A DNA stretch of 64,000 bases from Rhodospirillales bacterium (GCA_028824295.1 JAPPED010000023.1:1-64000); one strand, 5' to 3'. Shown: positions 16,300-28,398, numbered from the stretch's first letter. Translations and numbers: made by a program. Notes: a model not told the origin generated them from the sequence alone.

Positions 16300-16705
16300 G
16301 ACGACTCTCCTTCATGGAAACCGAACTGCGTACCGCGGGCACGCGGCGGGCACCTTAACACGCCTCCCCATTGAATCTCCCGCGTTTTCCCGGCTGCTGA
16401 AGCGCCCAACCCCCGCAAGCCACCGCAGTGCTCAACCTCCGGGAGACAGAGACCCGCAGCGGACCCATCTGCCCGACGGCGAAGCCGTGCGCAATGCCCG
16501 CTCCAACGGGAATGGACGGAACCTGAACCGCCTGCAGTCGCAGTCCTCGAATCCGCGGGAGGCGGTTGCACGCGAGCGTGGCGCGGGCGGCACGGTGCGC
16601 CCCGTCGTCAGGCCCAAGCGTGTCACGCAAAACGGCTGTTGGTGCCTCGCTGCTGCTAACATCCGGCTCTTCAGCCCCCCAAAGTGTCTGGTCAGGAGGG
16701 CCGCC
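16300..16705. other. divergent control region between the FAH and UxaA-type genes
   Basis: About 400 bases separate the two divergent sugar-acid genes and must hold both promoters. I see AAGGAG before the FAH gene and AGGAGG at 16694-16699 before the dehydratase. No clear operator palindrome stands out, and no credible coding frame is present. Confidence 0.5.
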
Positions 16706-18235
16706 ATGACCGCACAGGAAACACTGACCATCCGCCTCAACGCCGCGGACAACGTGGTCACCGCGAAGACGACGCTGGCGCCGGACACGGCCGTACCCAG
16801 TGAAGACGTGGTTACGGCCCGGCAGATCCCAGTCGGCCACAAGATCGCCACGCGCCGCATCGACGTCGGGGACGCGGTGCGCAAGTACAACCAGATCATC
16901 GGCTTCGCCACCGAGACCGTGGAGCCCGGCGACCACGTGCACACGCACAACGTGGCCGTCCGCCAGTTTCAGCGCGACTACGAGTTCACCCAGGGGGCAC
17001 AGGCGACCGCCATGGTGCCGGAGGCCGAACGCGCGACGTTCCGGGGGATCCAGCGGCCTGACGGGCGGGTTGCGACCCGGAACTACATCGGCGTGCTGTC
17101 GTCAGTGAACTGCTCGGCCACGGTCTGCCGGTACATCGCCGACACGTTCAAGGGCGACGGGCTGAAGGACTTCCCCAACGTCGACGGCGTCGTGGCCATT
17201 ACCCACGGGACCGGGTGCGGCATGGCCGGCAAGGGGCTCGGCTGGGACCTGCTGCAGGCCACCATGGCGGGCTACGCGCGGCACCCGAACTTCGCCGGCA
17301 TCCTGGTCGTGGGTCTCGGCTGCGAGGTCAACCAGGTGGACACGATGGCGGCCAACCACGAATGGTCCGCCAACGACATGTTCCAAATGATGACGATCCA
17401 GGACACCGGCGGCACGCGGGCGACCATCCAGGCCGGCGTCGAGCGGATTCGCCACATGCTGCCGCGCGCGAACGACGTCCGGCGCACGCCGCTCCCCGCC
17501 AGCCACATCCGCCTGGCACTCCAGTGCGGCGGATCGGACGCGTACTCGGGCATGACCGCCAACCCTGCGCTCGGGGCGGCCGTCGACCGGCTGGTGCGGC
17601 ATGGCGGCACCGCGACCCTGGCCGAAACGCCGGAGATCTACGGGGCCGAGCACCTCCTCACGCGCCGGGCGGTCAGCGAGGAGATCGGCGAGAAACTGAT
17701 CAAGCACGTCCGCTGGTGGGAGGACTACACCGAGCAGCACGGGGCCGAGCTCAACAACAACCCCTCTCCCGGCAACCAGGCCGGCGGCCTGACGACCATC
17801 CTCGAGAAGTCCCTCGGCGCCGTGGCCAAAGGGGGCACCACCAACCTGGTCGACGTCTACCAGTACGCCGAGGCGATTCGCGCGCAGGGCTTCACCTTCA
17901 TGAACACGCCCGGCTACGACGTGGTCTCGGTCACCGGCATGGTCGCCGGCGGCGCCAACGTCGTCTGCTTCACCACGGGACGGGGCTCCGTGTTCGGCTG
18001 CAAGCCGGCGCCGTCCATCAAGCTCGCGACCAACTCGCCCATGTACGAACGCATGAGCGAGGACATGGACGTGAACTGCGGCCAGGTCCTCGACGGCACC
18101 AAGAGCATCGACGCCATGGGCGAAGAGGTCTTCGACACCATTCTTCGGGTGGTGTCCGGCGAGGAATCCAAAAGCGAGGCCGCAGGGCTCGGCGATGAGG
18201 AGTTTGTCCCATGGCAGATCGGCGCCCTGCTGTAA
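16706..18235 (+). CDS. UxaA/GarD-family sugar-acid dehydratase with SAF domain
   Basis: The 509-residue enzyme starts at the ATG at 16706 with AGGAGG 6 bases before it. Residues 1 to about 95 form a SAF domain (VGHKIATRRIDVGDAVRKYNQ, GDHVHTHNV). The rest is the altronate/galactarate dehydratase core, with conserved GTGCGMAG, GLGCEVNQ, LQCGGSDAYSG and VVCFTTGRGSVFGCKPAPSIK. Members dehydrate altronate, galactarate or related sulfo- and hydroxy-acids using an iron centre. With the divergent FAH-SDR-dehydrogenase unit, an aldonate- or fuconate-type substrate is likely. The aminotransferase gene overlaps its 3' end by 25 bases. Confidence 0.9.
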   Translation: MTAQETLTIRLNAADNVVTAKTTLAPDTAVPSEDVVTARQIPVGHKIATRRIDVGDAVRKYNQIIGFATETVEPGDHVHTHNVAVRQFQRDYEFTQGAQATAMVPEAERATFRGIQRPDGRVATRNYIGVLSSVNCSATVCRYIADTFKGDGLKDFPNVDGVVAITHGTGCGMAGKGLGWDLLQATMAGYARHPNFAGILVVGLGCEVNQVDTMAANHEWSANDMFQMMTIQDTGGTRATIQAGVERIRHMLPRANDVRRTPLPASHIRLALQCGGSDAYSGMTANPALGAAVDRLVRHGGTATLAETPEIYGAEHLLTRRAVSEEIGEKLIKHVRWWEDYTEQHGAELNNNPSPGNQAGGLTTILEKSLGAVAKGGTTNLVDVYQYAEAIRAQGFTFMNTPGYDVVSVTGMVAGGANVVCFTTGRGSVFGCKPAPSIKLATNSPMYERMSEDMDVNCGQVLDGTKSIDAMGEEVFDTILRVVSGEESKSEAAGLGDEEFVPWQIGALL

Positions 18236-19401
18236 GCGCGGTCCCCGGCCCCCCGGCCATCCGCCGGCGCATCGCGCGGATCAAGGAATCGGGCATCCGC
18301 GTCATCGCGAATGCCACGATGGGGCGGGAGGACGTCATCCCGCTCTGGTTCGGTGAATCGGACCAGCCGACGCCCGAGTTCATCTGTGACGCGGCCGCAG
18401 CGGCGCTTCGCGCCGGCGACACGTTCTACGCGCCCAACCGCGGCAAGCCCGAACTCGTGACCACGATCGCCGAGTACGAGAACCGCCTCTACGCGAGGCC
18501 GATCGCCGAAGACCGGATCGTGGTGACCAACGCCGGTATGAACGCCCTCATGATCGCCGCGGAGCTGCTGGTCGACCCTGGCGACGAGGTGATCTGCGTC
18601 ACACCGGTCTGGCCGAACTTCCTCGGCTGCGTCGAGATCATGGACGGCCATCCGGTGGAGGTGGCGCTGGCACCCAAGGACGGCCGCTGGCACCTCGACC
18701 TCGACCGTCTGTTCGGTGCCGTCACGGCTCGAACCCGGGCGATCTACCTCAGCACCCCGAACAACCCGACCGGCTGGATGGCCGAACGCGACACCCTCGA
18801 AGCCATCCTCGAGTTCTGCCGGCACCACGGGCTGTGGGTGGTCTCCGACGAGGTCTATGCCCGCGTGGTCTACGACCGGGACGTCGCCCCGTCATTCCTG
18901 GACCTTGCCGAACCCGACGACGCCGTGATCGTGGTGAACAGCTTCTCGAAAAGCTGGTCCATGACCGGCTGGCGCCTCGGGTGGGTCGTGGCGCCGGCCG
19001 AGGCCGCCACCATGATGGAGCGACTGAACGAGTTCAACGTCGCCAGCCCGGCGGCGGCGGCCCAGACGGCCGGGATCACCGCCATCCGCCAGGGCGAGCC
19101 CCACGTGCTGGAAATGCGCGCCGGCCTCTCGCAGGCCCGCGACACCGTGATGACGGCCCTCGGCGCGATCGACCGGGTGGAACTGATCCGGCCGGACGCC
19201 GCGTTCTACGCGTTCTTCGGGGTGCACGGCATGAACTCACCGACCGCCATGGCGTGGTCGCTGGTCGAGCAGGCGGGCGTCGGACTGGCGCCCGGCGACG
19301 CCTTCGGTGCGGGCGGCGACAACTACCTCCGTATCTGCTACGCCAAGTCGCCGGACCTGCTGGAAACGGCGCTCAATCGACTGGCCGTGGCACTCCGGTA
19401 G
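18211..19401 (+). CDS. class I/II PLP-dependent aminotransferase
   Basis: This 396-residue aspartate-aminotransferase-fold enzyme has the PLP Lys in NSFSKSWSMTGWRLGW, the NPTG motif (STPNNPTGW), the SDEVYARVVYD block and a C-terminal Arg (NYLRICYA). It overlaps the end of the dehydratase gene by 25 bases and is followed with no gap by the Sua5-type gene, so all three may share a transcript. Its amino donor and acceptor are unknown. A role in the sugar-acid pathway is possible but not required. Confidence 0.88.
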   Translation: MADRRPAVSAVPGPPAIRRRIARIKESGIRVIANATMGREDVIPLWFGESDQPTPEFICDAAAAALRAGDTFYAPNRGKPELVTTIAEYENRLYARPIAEDRIVVTNAGMNALMIAAELLVDPGDEVICVTPVWPNFLGCVEIMDGHPVEVALAPKDGRWHLDLDRLFGAVTARTRAIYLSTPNNPTGWMAERDTLEAILEFCRHHGLWVVSDEVYARVVYDRDVAPSFLDLAEPDDAVIVVNSFSKSWSMTGWRLGWVVAPAEAATMMERLNEFNVASPAAAAQTAGITAIRQGEPHVLEMRAGLSQARDTVMTALGAIDRVELIRPDAAFYAFFGVHGMNSPTAMAWSLVEQAGVGLAPGDAFGAGGDNYLRICYAKSPDLLETALNRLAVALR

Positions 19402-20379
19402 GTGCTCGCGACGGCCGCCGACATTCGCCAAGCGGCGGCCCACCTCAGGAACGGCCGTCTCGTCGCCTTTCCGACGGAAACCGTCTACGGGCTCGGCGCC
19501 GACGCCACCAACGCCGACGCCGTCGGGCGGGTGTTCCTGGCCAAGAACCGCCCGGCCGGCCACCCGCTGATCATCCATACCGCCACCACTGCGGCCGCGT
19601 TCGCGGTTGGCGCGGCCGAGCCGGCCGCCGCACGGCTGGCCGAACGGTTCTGGCCCGGTCCACTGACCCTGGTCCTGCCATTGCGGTCCGAGGCGGGCAT
19701 CGCCGACGCCGTCACGGGGGGGCGTTCCACGGTCGCCGTCAGGGTCCCCCACCACCCGGTGGCCGCGGCTCTCCTCCGGGCGGTCGGGCGGCCGGTAGCG
19801 GCACCCAGCGCCAACCCACACGGCCGACTAAGCCCCACCGAAGCGCAGCACGTCCGCGACGAGCTCGGGCCGGCGATCGACCTGGTGCTGGACGGCGGGC
19901 CCACCGAGATCGGCCTCGAATCGACGGTGCTCGAACTCGTGAGCGGCCGATCGGTGCTGCTCCGCGCCGGCGGCATCACCGTCGAGGACCTAGAAGCGGT
20001 GATCGGCCCAGTGGACGAGCCGGGCGCCGACGAGACTGCCCGCGCGCCCGGCATGCTCCGGCAGCACTATGCGCCCCGGACGCCGCTCCGGCTCGATGCC
20101 GATGACCCGCTCCCGGACGAGGTGTACCTGGGGTTCGGCGCCGCATCGGGCGTCACCTGCAACCTCAGCCCGACCGGCGATCTCGAGGAGGCCGCGCGGA
20201 ACCTGTTCGTGATGCTGCGCCGGCTGGACCGCGCGGGCGCCCGGCGCATCGCGGTCGCACCAATCCCCGACTATCGCCTGGGCAAGGCCATCAACGACCG
20301 GCTGCGGCGGGCGGAGCGCGGCGCGGCCTCCCCAGGCGGGCCGGGTTCTGGTCAGACGGTGTGCGAGAGACCTTCCTGA
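19402..20379 (+). CDS. tsaC: L-threonylcarbamoyladenylate synthase, Sua5 type
   Basis: The 325-residue protein starts at a GTG directly after the aminotransferase stop. The YrdC domain is clear: LVAFPTETVYGLGADATN, KNRPAGHPLIIH, WPGPLTLVLP and APSANPHGRLSPT. A linker (APGMLRQHYAPRTPL) and the smaller Sua5 C-terminal domain follow, so it is the long form. It makes the threonylcarbamoyl-AMP needed for t6A37 in ANN-decoding tRNAs. Its 3' end overlaps that of dnaE, on the other strand, by 28 bases. Confidence 0.93.
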   Translation: MLATAADIRQAAAHLRNGRLVAFPTETVYGLGADATNADAVGRVFLAKNRPAGHPLIIHTATTAAAFAVGAAEPAAARLAERFWPGPLTLVLPLRSEAGIADAVTGGRSTVAVRVPHHPVAAALLRAVGRPVAAPSANPHGRLSPTEAQHVRDELGPAIDLVLDGGPTEIGLESTVLELVSGRSVLLRAGGITVEDLEAVIGPVDEPGADETARAPGMLRQHYAPRTPLRLDADDPLPDEVYLGFGAASGVTCNLSPTGDLEEAARNLFVMLRRLDRAGARRIAVAPIPDYRLGKAINDRLRRAERGAASPGGPGSGQTVCERPS

Positions 20380-23300
20380 TCGGTCAGTTCTTCGACACCG
20401 GTGACGCCTGAGAGCCGCTCGACGGCCAGCCGAAGGCTCCGGCCCAGGCGCACGCTGACGCCAAGATTCATGTCCGCCTCCAGGTCCCCGTCCAGCGGAA
20501 ACACCACTTCCACTCGCCCGTTGCCGGGGCGCGCGGTTTCGAACAGGTCGAACAGCGCCGCGATGTCGAACGTGTCGTCGGTCCAGATCTTCCATCCGGG
20601 CGGGAGTTCGCGTTCGAGGCCGCCGTCCTCGAGCAGGGCGAAGTCGTGCGCGATCAGGCTGTCGGCCCGCGAAGAATCCGCTTCCCGGGTGACCTCGACC
20701 AGCAGCAATGTCCCCTCCCGGAGCACATTCCGGTACCGGACGAGGGTCTCGGGGAAGACCATGACCTCTTCCGCCCCGGTCGCATCGGAGAGCCGCACGC
20801 GCGCAAACCTTCGCTTCTGCTGTGAGACGCGCTCCTTGACCTGAGCGACGACCCCGGCCACCCGGAATGCCGTACCCGCCTCCTGCCTGCCCGCCTCGCC
20901 GAGCGGCACCGCGTGCATCGCGGCGAGCTGCTGGGCGTGCTGCTCCAGGGGGTGCCCCGAGCCGTAGAAGCCGAGCACCGCGAACTCGCGGGTGAGCATC
21001 TCGGAACGATCCCAGGCCTCGACCTCGGGCAGCACCCACAATTCCTGCGACGACGTGTCGTCGCCGAACAGGCTTGACTGCGAGAGACGTTCCTCCGTCG
21101 CCGCCTCCTGCCCGCAACGAGCCGCCATCTGGGCTGCGGCATGGGCCACCGCGCGGGCCTGGTCCTGCGCCATGCCGGTGAGGAGCCGGTCGAGCGCCCC
21201 CCCTTCGGCCAGATTCTCGAAGTGCTCCTTGTTGAGGTCGGCCTTCCGCGACCGGCGGGCCAGGTCCCAGAGATCGGCGAACGGACCGGCCCGGTCCCGC
21301 TCGTTCACGACCACGTCCATGGCGGCATTGCCGACCCCGCGGAGCGTACCCAGGCCGCAGCGCACGGCCGGCTGATTCCCGTTCATCGCCTCGACCGTGA
21401 ACTCGGTCCGCGACCGGTTGATGTCGGGCGGCAGCAGGCTGATCCCGCGGCCCGTGATCTCGTCGTGGAACAGGTTGAGCTTGTCGCGGTTGCCGGATTC
21501 GATCGTCATCATCGCGGCGAAGAAGTCGGCCGGGTGGTGCGCTTTGAGGTAGGCCGTGCGGTAGCTGATCAGCGCGTAGGCGACCGCGTGGCTTTTGTTG
21601 AATCCGTACCCGGCGAACTTCTCGAGATCGGCAAAGATGTCGACCGCCACCTCGCGAGGCACTCGGTTCTGCACGGAACGGTCCACGAAATCAGCCTCGA
21701 GCGCCTGCATTTCCGACTTGATCTTCTTGCCCATGGCGCGCCGCAGGATGTCGGCCTCGCCCAGAGAGAAGCCGGCGAGTACCTGGGCGGTCTCCATGAC
21801 CTGCTCCTGATAGACCCAGATGCCGGAGGTCTCTTCCAGGATGTCCCGCAGCTTCTCGTGCGGATAGGCGATTGCTTCGCGCCCGCGCCGCCGCTCGATG
21901 AAGCTGGGAATGTTGTCCATGGGACCCGGCCGGTACAGCGCCAGGATCGCCACCAGATCCTCGATCCGGTTGGGCTGCAGGCGCCGCAGCACCTCCCGCA
22001 TCATCGGGCTCTCCAGCTGGAAGATCCCGCCCGTCTCGCCGCTCGTGAGCAGCGCGTAGGTCGCCTTGTCATCGAGCGGCAGTGCCTCGAGATCGAGCTC
22101 GGTGCCGCGCTCCCTGAGCAGGCGGACGGCGAGATCCATCGACGTCAGGGTCTTCAGGCCGAGGAAGTCGAACTTCACGAGCCCGGCCTGCTCGACGCGT
22201 TTCATGTCGTACTGGGTGGCGGCGATCTCCGAGCGGGGGTCGCGGTACAGCGGCACCAGTTCCTCGATCGGCCGGTCGCCGATCACCAGGCCCGCGGCGT
22301 GCGTCGACACGTTGCGGTTGAGGCCCTCCAGCGAGAGCGCGATCTCGAACAGCCGCTCGACGTCGCCGTCGGTCGCCCGCGCCTCCTGCAACCCCGGCTC
22401 GGACTGCAGCGCCTCGCTCAGGCTGATGGGATTGGCGGGGTTCTCCGGCACCTGTTTGGCGAGCTCGTCGACCTTGCTGTACGAGAGCCCGAGGGTCCGG
22501 CCCACGTCGCGAACCACCGCCCGCGCCTTGAGCGAACCGAAAGTGATGATTTGGGCGACCCGGTCGTCCCCGTACAGCTCCCGCACGTGAGCGATGACTT
22601 CCTCGCGGCGCTGCTGGCAGAAATCCAGGTCGAAGTCGGGCATGGAGACCCGCTCGGGATTGAGGAAGCGCTCGAACAGCAGGCCGAACCGAAGCGGATC
22701 CACGTCAGTGATCCCGAGCGCCCATGCAACCACGGAGCCGGCGCCCGAACCGCGGCCCGGCCCGACCGGAATCCCCTGCTCCCGGGACCAGTTCATGACC
22801 TCGCCCACGATCAGGAAGTACCCGTCGTAGCCGGTCTCGCGGATGATCTCGAGCTCGCGTTGCAGCCGGTCCGCGTAGCGCCCCCCCTGCTCCCGACGCT
22901 GGCCATCCGTCATGCCCGCCGTGAACACGTGCCGGTCGAGCCGCTCTTCGAGCCCCCGCTCCGCCCGTTCCGCCAGCACCTCCGCATCGGACCGGCCGCC
23001 GGTGTCCGGAACCCTAGGCAGGATCGGCATTCGCGCCTCCAGCACGTGCGAGCAGCGCCGCGCGATGACCGCCGTATTGGCCAAGGCCTCGGGCAGGTCC
23101 GCGAACAGCTCCGCCATTGCCGCCTGGGACCGGAAACAATGGTTCGGCGTGAGCTGGACGCGCCGGTCGTCGAGGATGGTCGTCGAATCCCGGATGCAGA
23201 GCAGACATTCGTGCGCGGCGTGCATCTCCGGGCCGGAGAAATAGACGTCGTTGGTGGCCACGATCGGGATGTCGCGCGCATGGGCAAGGCGCAGGAATTC

Positions 23301-23866
23301 CGGCTCCAGGGACGCGTCGGTATCCGTGCCGTGGCGATGCAGCTCCATGTACAGCCGATCCGCGAACACCGACTGCAGGCGCGCAAGCAGGGTGTAGGCG
23401 GATTCCGCCCTGCCGGTCGCCAGCAGCTGTCCGAGGGGTCCCGGGGCAGCACCGGTCAGCGCGATCACGCCGTCGGCGTGGTCGGCCAGGTGCCCCAGGG
23501 TCACGACCGGCGTTCCCGGGCTGCTTCCCTCCAGGTACATCTGCGAGACCAGCCGCTTGAGGCCGTGCCAGCCGGTCTCGGTGGCCGCAAGCAGCACGAT
23601 CGGCGCGCGCGGCCATTGCAGCGAATTCGCGAGATGAACGTCTTCGTCCGGGGCGAGTTCGACCAGAGCGCCGGGAATAGGCTGAATCCCGGCCCGGCTT
23701 GCCGCAAGCGCAAACTCGAGCGCGCCGAACAGGTTGGAATGGTCCGTGAGGGCCAGCGCAGGCATCGCATCGCCGGCGGCGAGCTTCACGAGATCGGGGA
23801 TCTGAATGGCCCCTTCGGCCAGCGAGTAGGCGGACCGGACCCTGAGATGGATGAACGGAGCAGCGC

Positions 23867-23870
<4 letters not shown>
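20352..23870 (-). CDS. dnaE: DNA polymerase III alpha subunit
   Basis: The 1172-residue replicative polymerase starts at the ATG at 23870 (MSAAPFIHLRVRSAYSLAEG), which overlaps the lolD stop as ATGA. The PHP domain occupies residues 1 to about 280. The palm has the catalytic acids in PDFDLDFCQQRREEV near residue 408 and GRGSGAGSVVAWALGITDVDP just before. The tau- and beta-binding end and the OB fold follow (FRVAGVVAQVKERVSQQKRRFARV). In the PHP domain the metal pair HxH of active PHP enzymes reads H8...R12, so PHP nuclease activity is probably lost. It is the last gene of the proS-lolC/E-lolD-dnaE run. Confidence 0.97.
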
Positions 23871-24602
<732 letters not shown>

Positions 24603-24610
<8 letters not shown>

Positions 24611-25853
24611 ACCGGAGCACCTCCGCCGGATCGATCCGCGAGGCCCGCCAGGCCGGGTAGATCGTGGCCATGAGCGCCAGCGCCAGCGCGAATGCCAGGA
24701 CGCCGATCACCTGCAGGGGCTGCACTTCGGCGGGCAGCTGCGAGAGGAAGTAGATCTCGGCGGCAAACAGGTCGACACCCGCGATGCTCTCGAGAAACCG
24801 CCGCATCGCCTCCACGTTGGTGGCGAAGGCAAGGCCCAGCACGAACCCGAGAAGGGTCCCGACGACCCCGACCGAGCCCCCGGTGAACACGAAGATCCGC
24901 AGCACTGCGGGGCGCGTGGCCCCCATGGTGCGCATGATGGCGATGCCCTTTTCCTTGTCGCGTACCAGCATGATCATGCTGGAGACGACGTTGAACGCGG
25001 CCACCAGGATGATCAGCGTGAGGATCAGGAACATCACGTTCCGTTCCACCTTGAGGGCGTTGAAGAACTGCCGGTTGAGGCTCGGCCACGCCGAGGTGCG
25101 CGCCCGGCCGGCAAACGTCTCCGCAAGCCCGGTGCTCACCTGCTCGGCCGAGTCCGGATCATCGAGCACGACCTGAATCTTGGTCGCTTCTTCCCCCGCC
25201 CGGAAGAAGATCAGGGCATCGTCCAACGGGAGGTAGACGAGACCGGAGTCGTATTCGTACATGCCGATCTCGAAGAGGGCGGCGATGGTGTACGTCCGGA
25301 CGCGTGGAATCGTGCCGACAACGGTGACGTCGCCGTCCGGGTGCAGCAGCGTCAGGGCGTCGCCGGCCCCGACCCCCAGCTGCCGGGCCAAGCGGGAGCC
25401 GATGACGGCGCCGCCCTCCGTCGCAAAGGTGTCCAGCGAACCGTTCGTGATTGCGTCGGCCACGAGCGTCCGCCGGCGAAGATCGTCGGGACGGATACCG
25501 CGGACCAGGGTTCCGGTGGCGTTCCCGGTCGTGGTGGCCAGCGCCTGGCCCTCGGTCTCGGCAAAGACGTCCAGCACGTTCGGGAAATCGCGCAGTTCGC
25601 GTTCCAGTCCCGCCACGTCCGAGAGCGTGTCGGCACCAGGGGGCGGATGCAGGACCACGTGGCCGTTCACGCCGACGATCCGGTCCACCAGCTGCGTGTG
25701 GAAGCCGTTCATCACCGACATCACGATGATCAGCGTGGCCACCCCCAGCGCGATGCCGATCAGCGAGAACCCGGCGACGACGGAGATGAAGCCTTCAACC
25801 CGGCGTGCCCGCAGGTAGCGGCGGGCAATCCACAATTCAAGTCCGAGGTTCAC
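24603..25853 (-). CDS. lolC: lipoprotein-releasing system permease LolC/LolE
   Basis: The 416-residue membrane protein has the LolC/E N-terminus ([47 protein letters not shown]), a periplasmic domain, and three C-terminal helices with [17 protein letters not shown] between them, the coupling motif of the family. It ends [18 protein letters not shown], the typical C-terminus. Only one permease gene is present, as is usual in alphaproteobacteria, where a single LolF/LolC-type protein may form a homodimer. It overlaps proS upstream and lolD downstream. Confidence 0.95.
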
Positions 25854-27172
25854 GCGCCCTGGATGCGCTGGAGCGCGTCTTCGGGCGAGACCTCCGCGCT
25901 CTCGCCGGTCGCGCGCGCGCGAAGCTCGACGACACCCTGCGCGACGCCGCGCGGGCCCACCACCACCTGCCAGGGGAAACCGAGCAGGTCGAGATCGGCA
26001 AGCTTCGTGCCGGCCCGTTCATCGCGGTCGTCGTAGAGAGCCTCGACGCCGGCGGCGGTCAGCGAGTCGTACACCGCGGACGCGCACTCCGCGCAAGCCG
26101 GGTCGTTCTGCCGGAGATTGGCCAAACCGACCTGGAACGGCGCGACCGAGGCCGGCCACAGGATCCCGCGATCATCGTGGCACGCCTCGATGATCGCACC
26201 GACCAGCCGGGATACCCCGATACCGTACGAGCCCATCTCGACGGGGGCGCGCGATCCGTCCGGCAGGTCGACCACCACGCCAAGTTTTTCGGAGTACTTG
26301 GTCCCGAAATAGAACACGTGGCCGACCTCGATCCCGCGCGCCTCGACCCGCCGCTCTTCGGGAACCTCCTGTTCGAACCGTTCGGGCTCGTGCATGTCGT
26401 CGGTGGCGGCATAGGGTCCGGTCCACTGGTCGACGATCCGCTGCAGTTCCTCGGGATCGTCGTACACGGGACCCGGAACCGGGTGGTCCAGGATGCCGCG
26501 GTCGCAAAACACGCCGCTTTCCCCGGTGTCGGCCAGGATCACGAACTCGTGGCTCATGTCGCCGCCGATCGGGCCGGACTCCGCGCGGACAGGTATCGAA
26601 GTCAGGCCCAACGCCTGAAAGGTGCGGAGGTAGGCCAGGAACATCCGGTGGTACGACAGGCGCGACGCAGCCGCATCCACATCGAACGAGTAGTTGTCCT
26701 TCATCAGGAACTCCCGGCCACGCATGACCCCGAAACGGGGCCGCAGCTCGTCCCGGAACTTCCATTGGATGTGGTACAGATTCTTCGGGAGATCCCTGTA
26801 GCTCTTGAGAAATTCGGCAGCAATCTCGCAGATCTGCTCTTCATTCGTCGGCCCGTACAGCATCTCCCGTTCGTGGCGATCGGTAACCCGGAGCATCTCC
26901 AGGCCATAGTCTTCGTAACGGCCGGATGCCTTCCAGAGGTCCGCCGCCTGGATCGTCGGCATCAAGACCTCGACGGCGCCCGCCGCGTTCTGCTCAGCCC
27001 GGACGATGCCCTCGATCTTCTTGAGAACCCGGAACCCCATCGGCAGCCAGCTGTAGATCCCGGCGCTCGCCTGCCGCACCAGCCCGGCACGCAGCATCAA
27101 CCGGTGCGAGACGATCTGCGCCTCCGCCGGGTCGTCTTTCTGGGTAGGAACTGGAAATCGTGTTCGCAACAT
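25850..27172 (-). CDS. proS: prolyl-tRNA synthetase, short alphaproteobacterial type
   Basis: The 440-residue enzyme starts best at the ATG at 27172 ([21 protein letters not shown]). Class II motifs are visible: motif 2 around [28 protein letters not shown] and motif 3 around [14 protein letters not shown]. The editing insertion found in longer bacterial ProS is absent, as is normal for this group, so Ala-tRNA(Pro) editing must be done in trans. The anticodon-binding domain is at the C-terminus ([20 protein letters not shown]). It is the first gene of the proS-lolC/E-lolD-dnaE unit. Confidence 0.95.
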   Translation of the reverse strand: MLRTRFPVPTQKDDPAEAQIVSHRLMLRAGLVRQASAGIYSWLPMGFRVLKKIEGIVRAEQNAAGAVEVLMPTIQAADLWKASGRYEDYGLEMLRVTDRHEREMLYGPTNEEQICEIAAEFLKSYRDLPKNLYHIQWKFRDELRPRFGVMRGREFLMKDNYSFDVDAAASRLSYHRMFLAYLRTFQALGLTSIPVRAESGPIGGDMSHEFVILADTGESGVFCDRGILDHPVPGPVYDDPEELQRIVDQWTGPYAATDDMHEPERFEQEVPEERRVEARGIEVGHVFYFGTKYSEKLGVVVDLPDGSRAPVEMGSYGIGVSRLVGAIIEACHDDRGILWPASVAPFQVGLANLRQNDPACAECASAVYDSLTAAGVEALYDDRDERAGTKLADLDLLGFPWQVVVGPRGVAQGVVELRARATGESAEVSPEDALQRIQGA

Positions 27173-27560
27173 GGCCGGGGATCTCATTTGGGACAAACTG
27201 AACGCGGTATCGCAGGGCTGACAGCAGCGGGTTCTTGCAGGAGCGCTGGCCCGCCCCCTTCTGTTTTGCTGGACGGCGGCACGGCGGGACCGGCGCTACG
27301 CCGTCTGCGGATCATAGCCGCGACGTGGGCCATTCCGGAAATCAACGCGGCGGCGCTTTGTGCCGCGGGAATCGGCCGAAGCAGGCTGCCAATAACGGTG
27401 AAATCGACCTGAGTCGCCGGTCGCAGGATCCGCCATCGCCTAGCACGACCGCGGCGGAACTGCCGGAGCCGGAGACGCGCCGCGGGCGCACGGGCTTGTG
27501 GAGCGGCGCGCCACGGCGCGGTATACGTACCAGGTTCTCGGGAGCCGTCTCCGCCCGCCC
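27173..27560. other. gap between proS and the deoxyribosyltransferase gene
   Basis: Frames open here on both strands are rich in Arg and Pro and lack any domain I know. The region should contain the promoter of the proS operon. I see no clear sigma-70 boxes and no RNA gene. Confidence 0.4.
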
Positions 27561-28028
27561 CTATCCGCGCAGCCATCGCGCCAGAGCCTTGTCTGGATCC
27601 CCGATCTCTCCGACGTCGCTGTACCAGTGGGCCTCCCAACCGTTCTCCGGGAGGCCGGTAAACACCATGAGGTTCAGCGGATAGGTTTCGCTGTCCGTAC
27701 ATCGTCGGAAGTCATCACGGAACAGGAACACCGGCTTCTCCCAGGCCACGGCCATTCCCAGCTCAACCATGACGCCCTCGTCCGGCGGGCAGCCGTTGAC
27801 CACTGCGAACATCCCGTCCGCTTGACGCACGTCCCGTAGGTCAGCCTGTCCGATGCGGTACGCCCAGCCGGGGACAGTGCGGTCGACCACGTTGTTTCGG
27901 GCGAAGGGTTCCCAGACTTCGGCACCAGCTGCCTCCAAGGCAGCCACGAGGAGCTGAAGCGGACCGTCTCGCTGCTGCGCGGAGAATCCGTACGGGTTCG
28001 CCAAGTACAGTGTTTTCCTTGATGCCAT
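27561..28028 (-). CDS. nucleoside 2-deoxyribosyltransferase-like protein
   Basis: The 155-residue product starts MASRKTLYLANPYGFS at the ATG at 28028; a GTG two codons upstream is an alternative. It shows the family pattern: LANPYGFS substrate loop, DLRDVRQADGMFAVVNG with the acidic active-site residue, and DEGVMVELGMAVAWEKPVFLF with the Glu nucleophile. These enzymes move or hydrolyse the deoxyribose of nucleosides in salvage. The family also includes enzymes hydrolysing modified nucleotides. No neighbour suggests which. Confidence 0.85.
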   Translation of the reverse strand: MASRKTLYLANPYGFSAQQRDGPLQLLVAALEAAGAEVWEPFARNNVVDRTVPGWAYRIGQADLRDVRQADGMFAVVNGCPPDEGVMVELGMAVAWEKPVFLFRDDFRRCTDSETYPLNLMVFTGLPENGWEAHWYSDVGEIGDPDKALARWLRG

Positions 28029-28034
28029 GATCAC

Positions 28035-28398
28035 GGCCGCGCCTCGTTTTTTCGGACCTTCGGAAACGACTGCGTCACGGATTCAGCGAACTCTCGACAG
28101 TCGAGTTGCATCGTAACGCTGGGCCAGCGGCTCTTCAGGCAGGTTTCCAGCAAGGCGATGTATCTGATGGTTCGCTGATGTAACCACCAGCTTCCACGAG
28201 CGGCCCTTCGGCCGCTCCCAAGTGAGAACATCCTGTCAACAAGGCCAGGGGATACGAATCCGACCGTCGTACATCCTCCACTTGATCAAGAATCGTGTTC
28301 GTCAGGCAGAACAGGGCAGTATCGACGGCTTTTCCGGGTGCACATGCGGCGGTTCCTGAGCAATCGCCATAATGGATTGAGAACACTCCCCTGCGGTG
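28035..28398. other. gap with a doubtful small frame
   Basis: A minus-strand frame at 28031-28231 encodes 66 residues ending CREFAESVTQSFPKVRKNEARP and runs into the start of the deoxyribosyltransferase gene. It has no recognisable domain, though its position would suit a short leader gene. The rest must carry the promoter of the PEP-mutase/TRAP operon on the plus strand; I see no clear boxes. Confidence 0.3.

Noticed and set aside
28031-28231. A 66-codon frame upstream of the deoxyribosyltransferase gene
   Set aside because: It has no domain, no clear ribosome-binding site and mixed composition. It is mentioned only in the gap entry.
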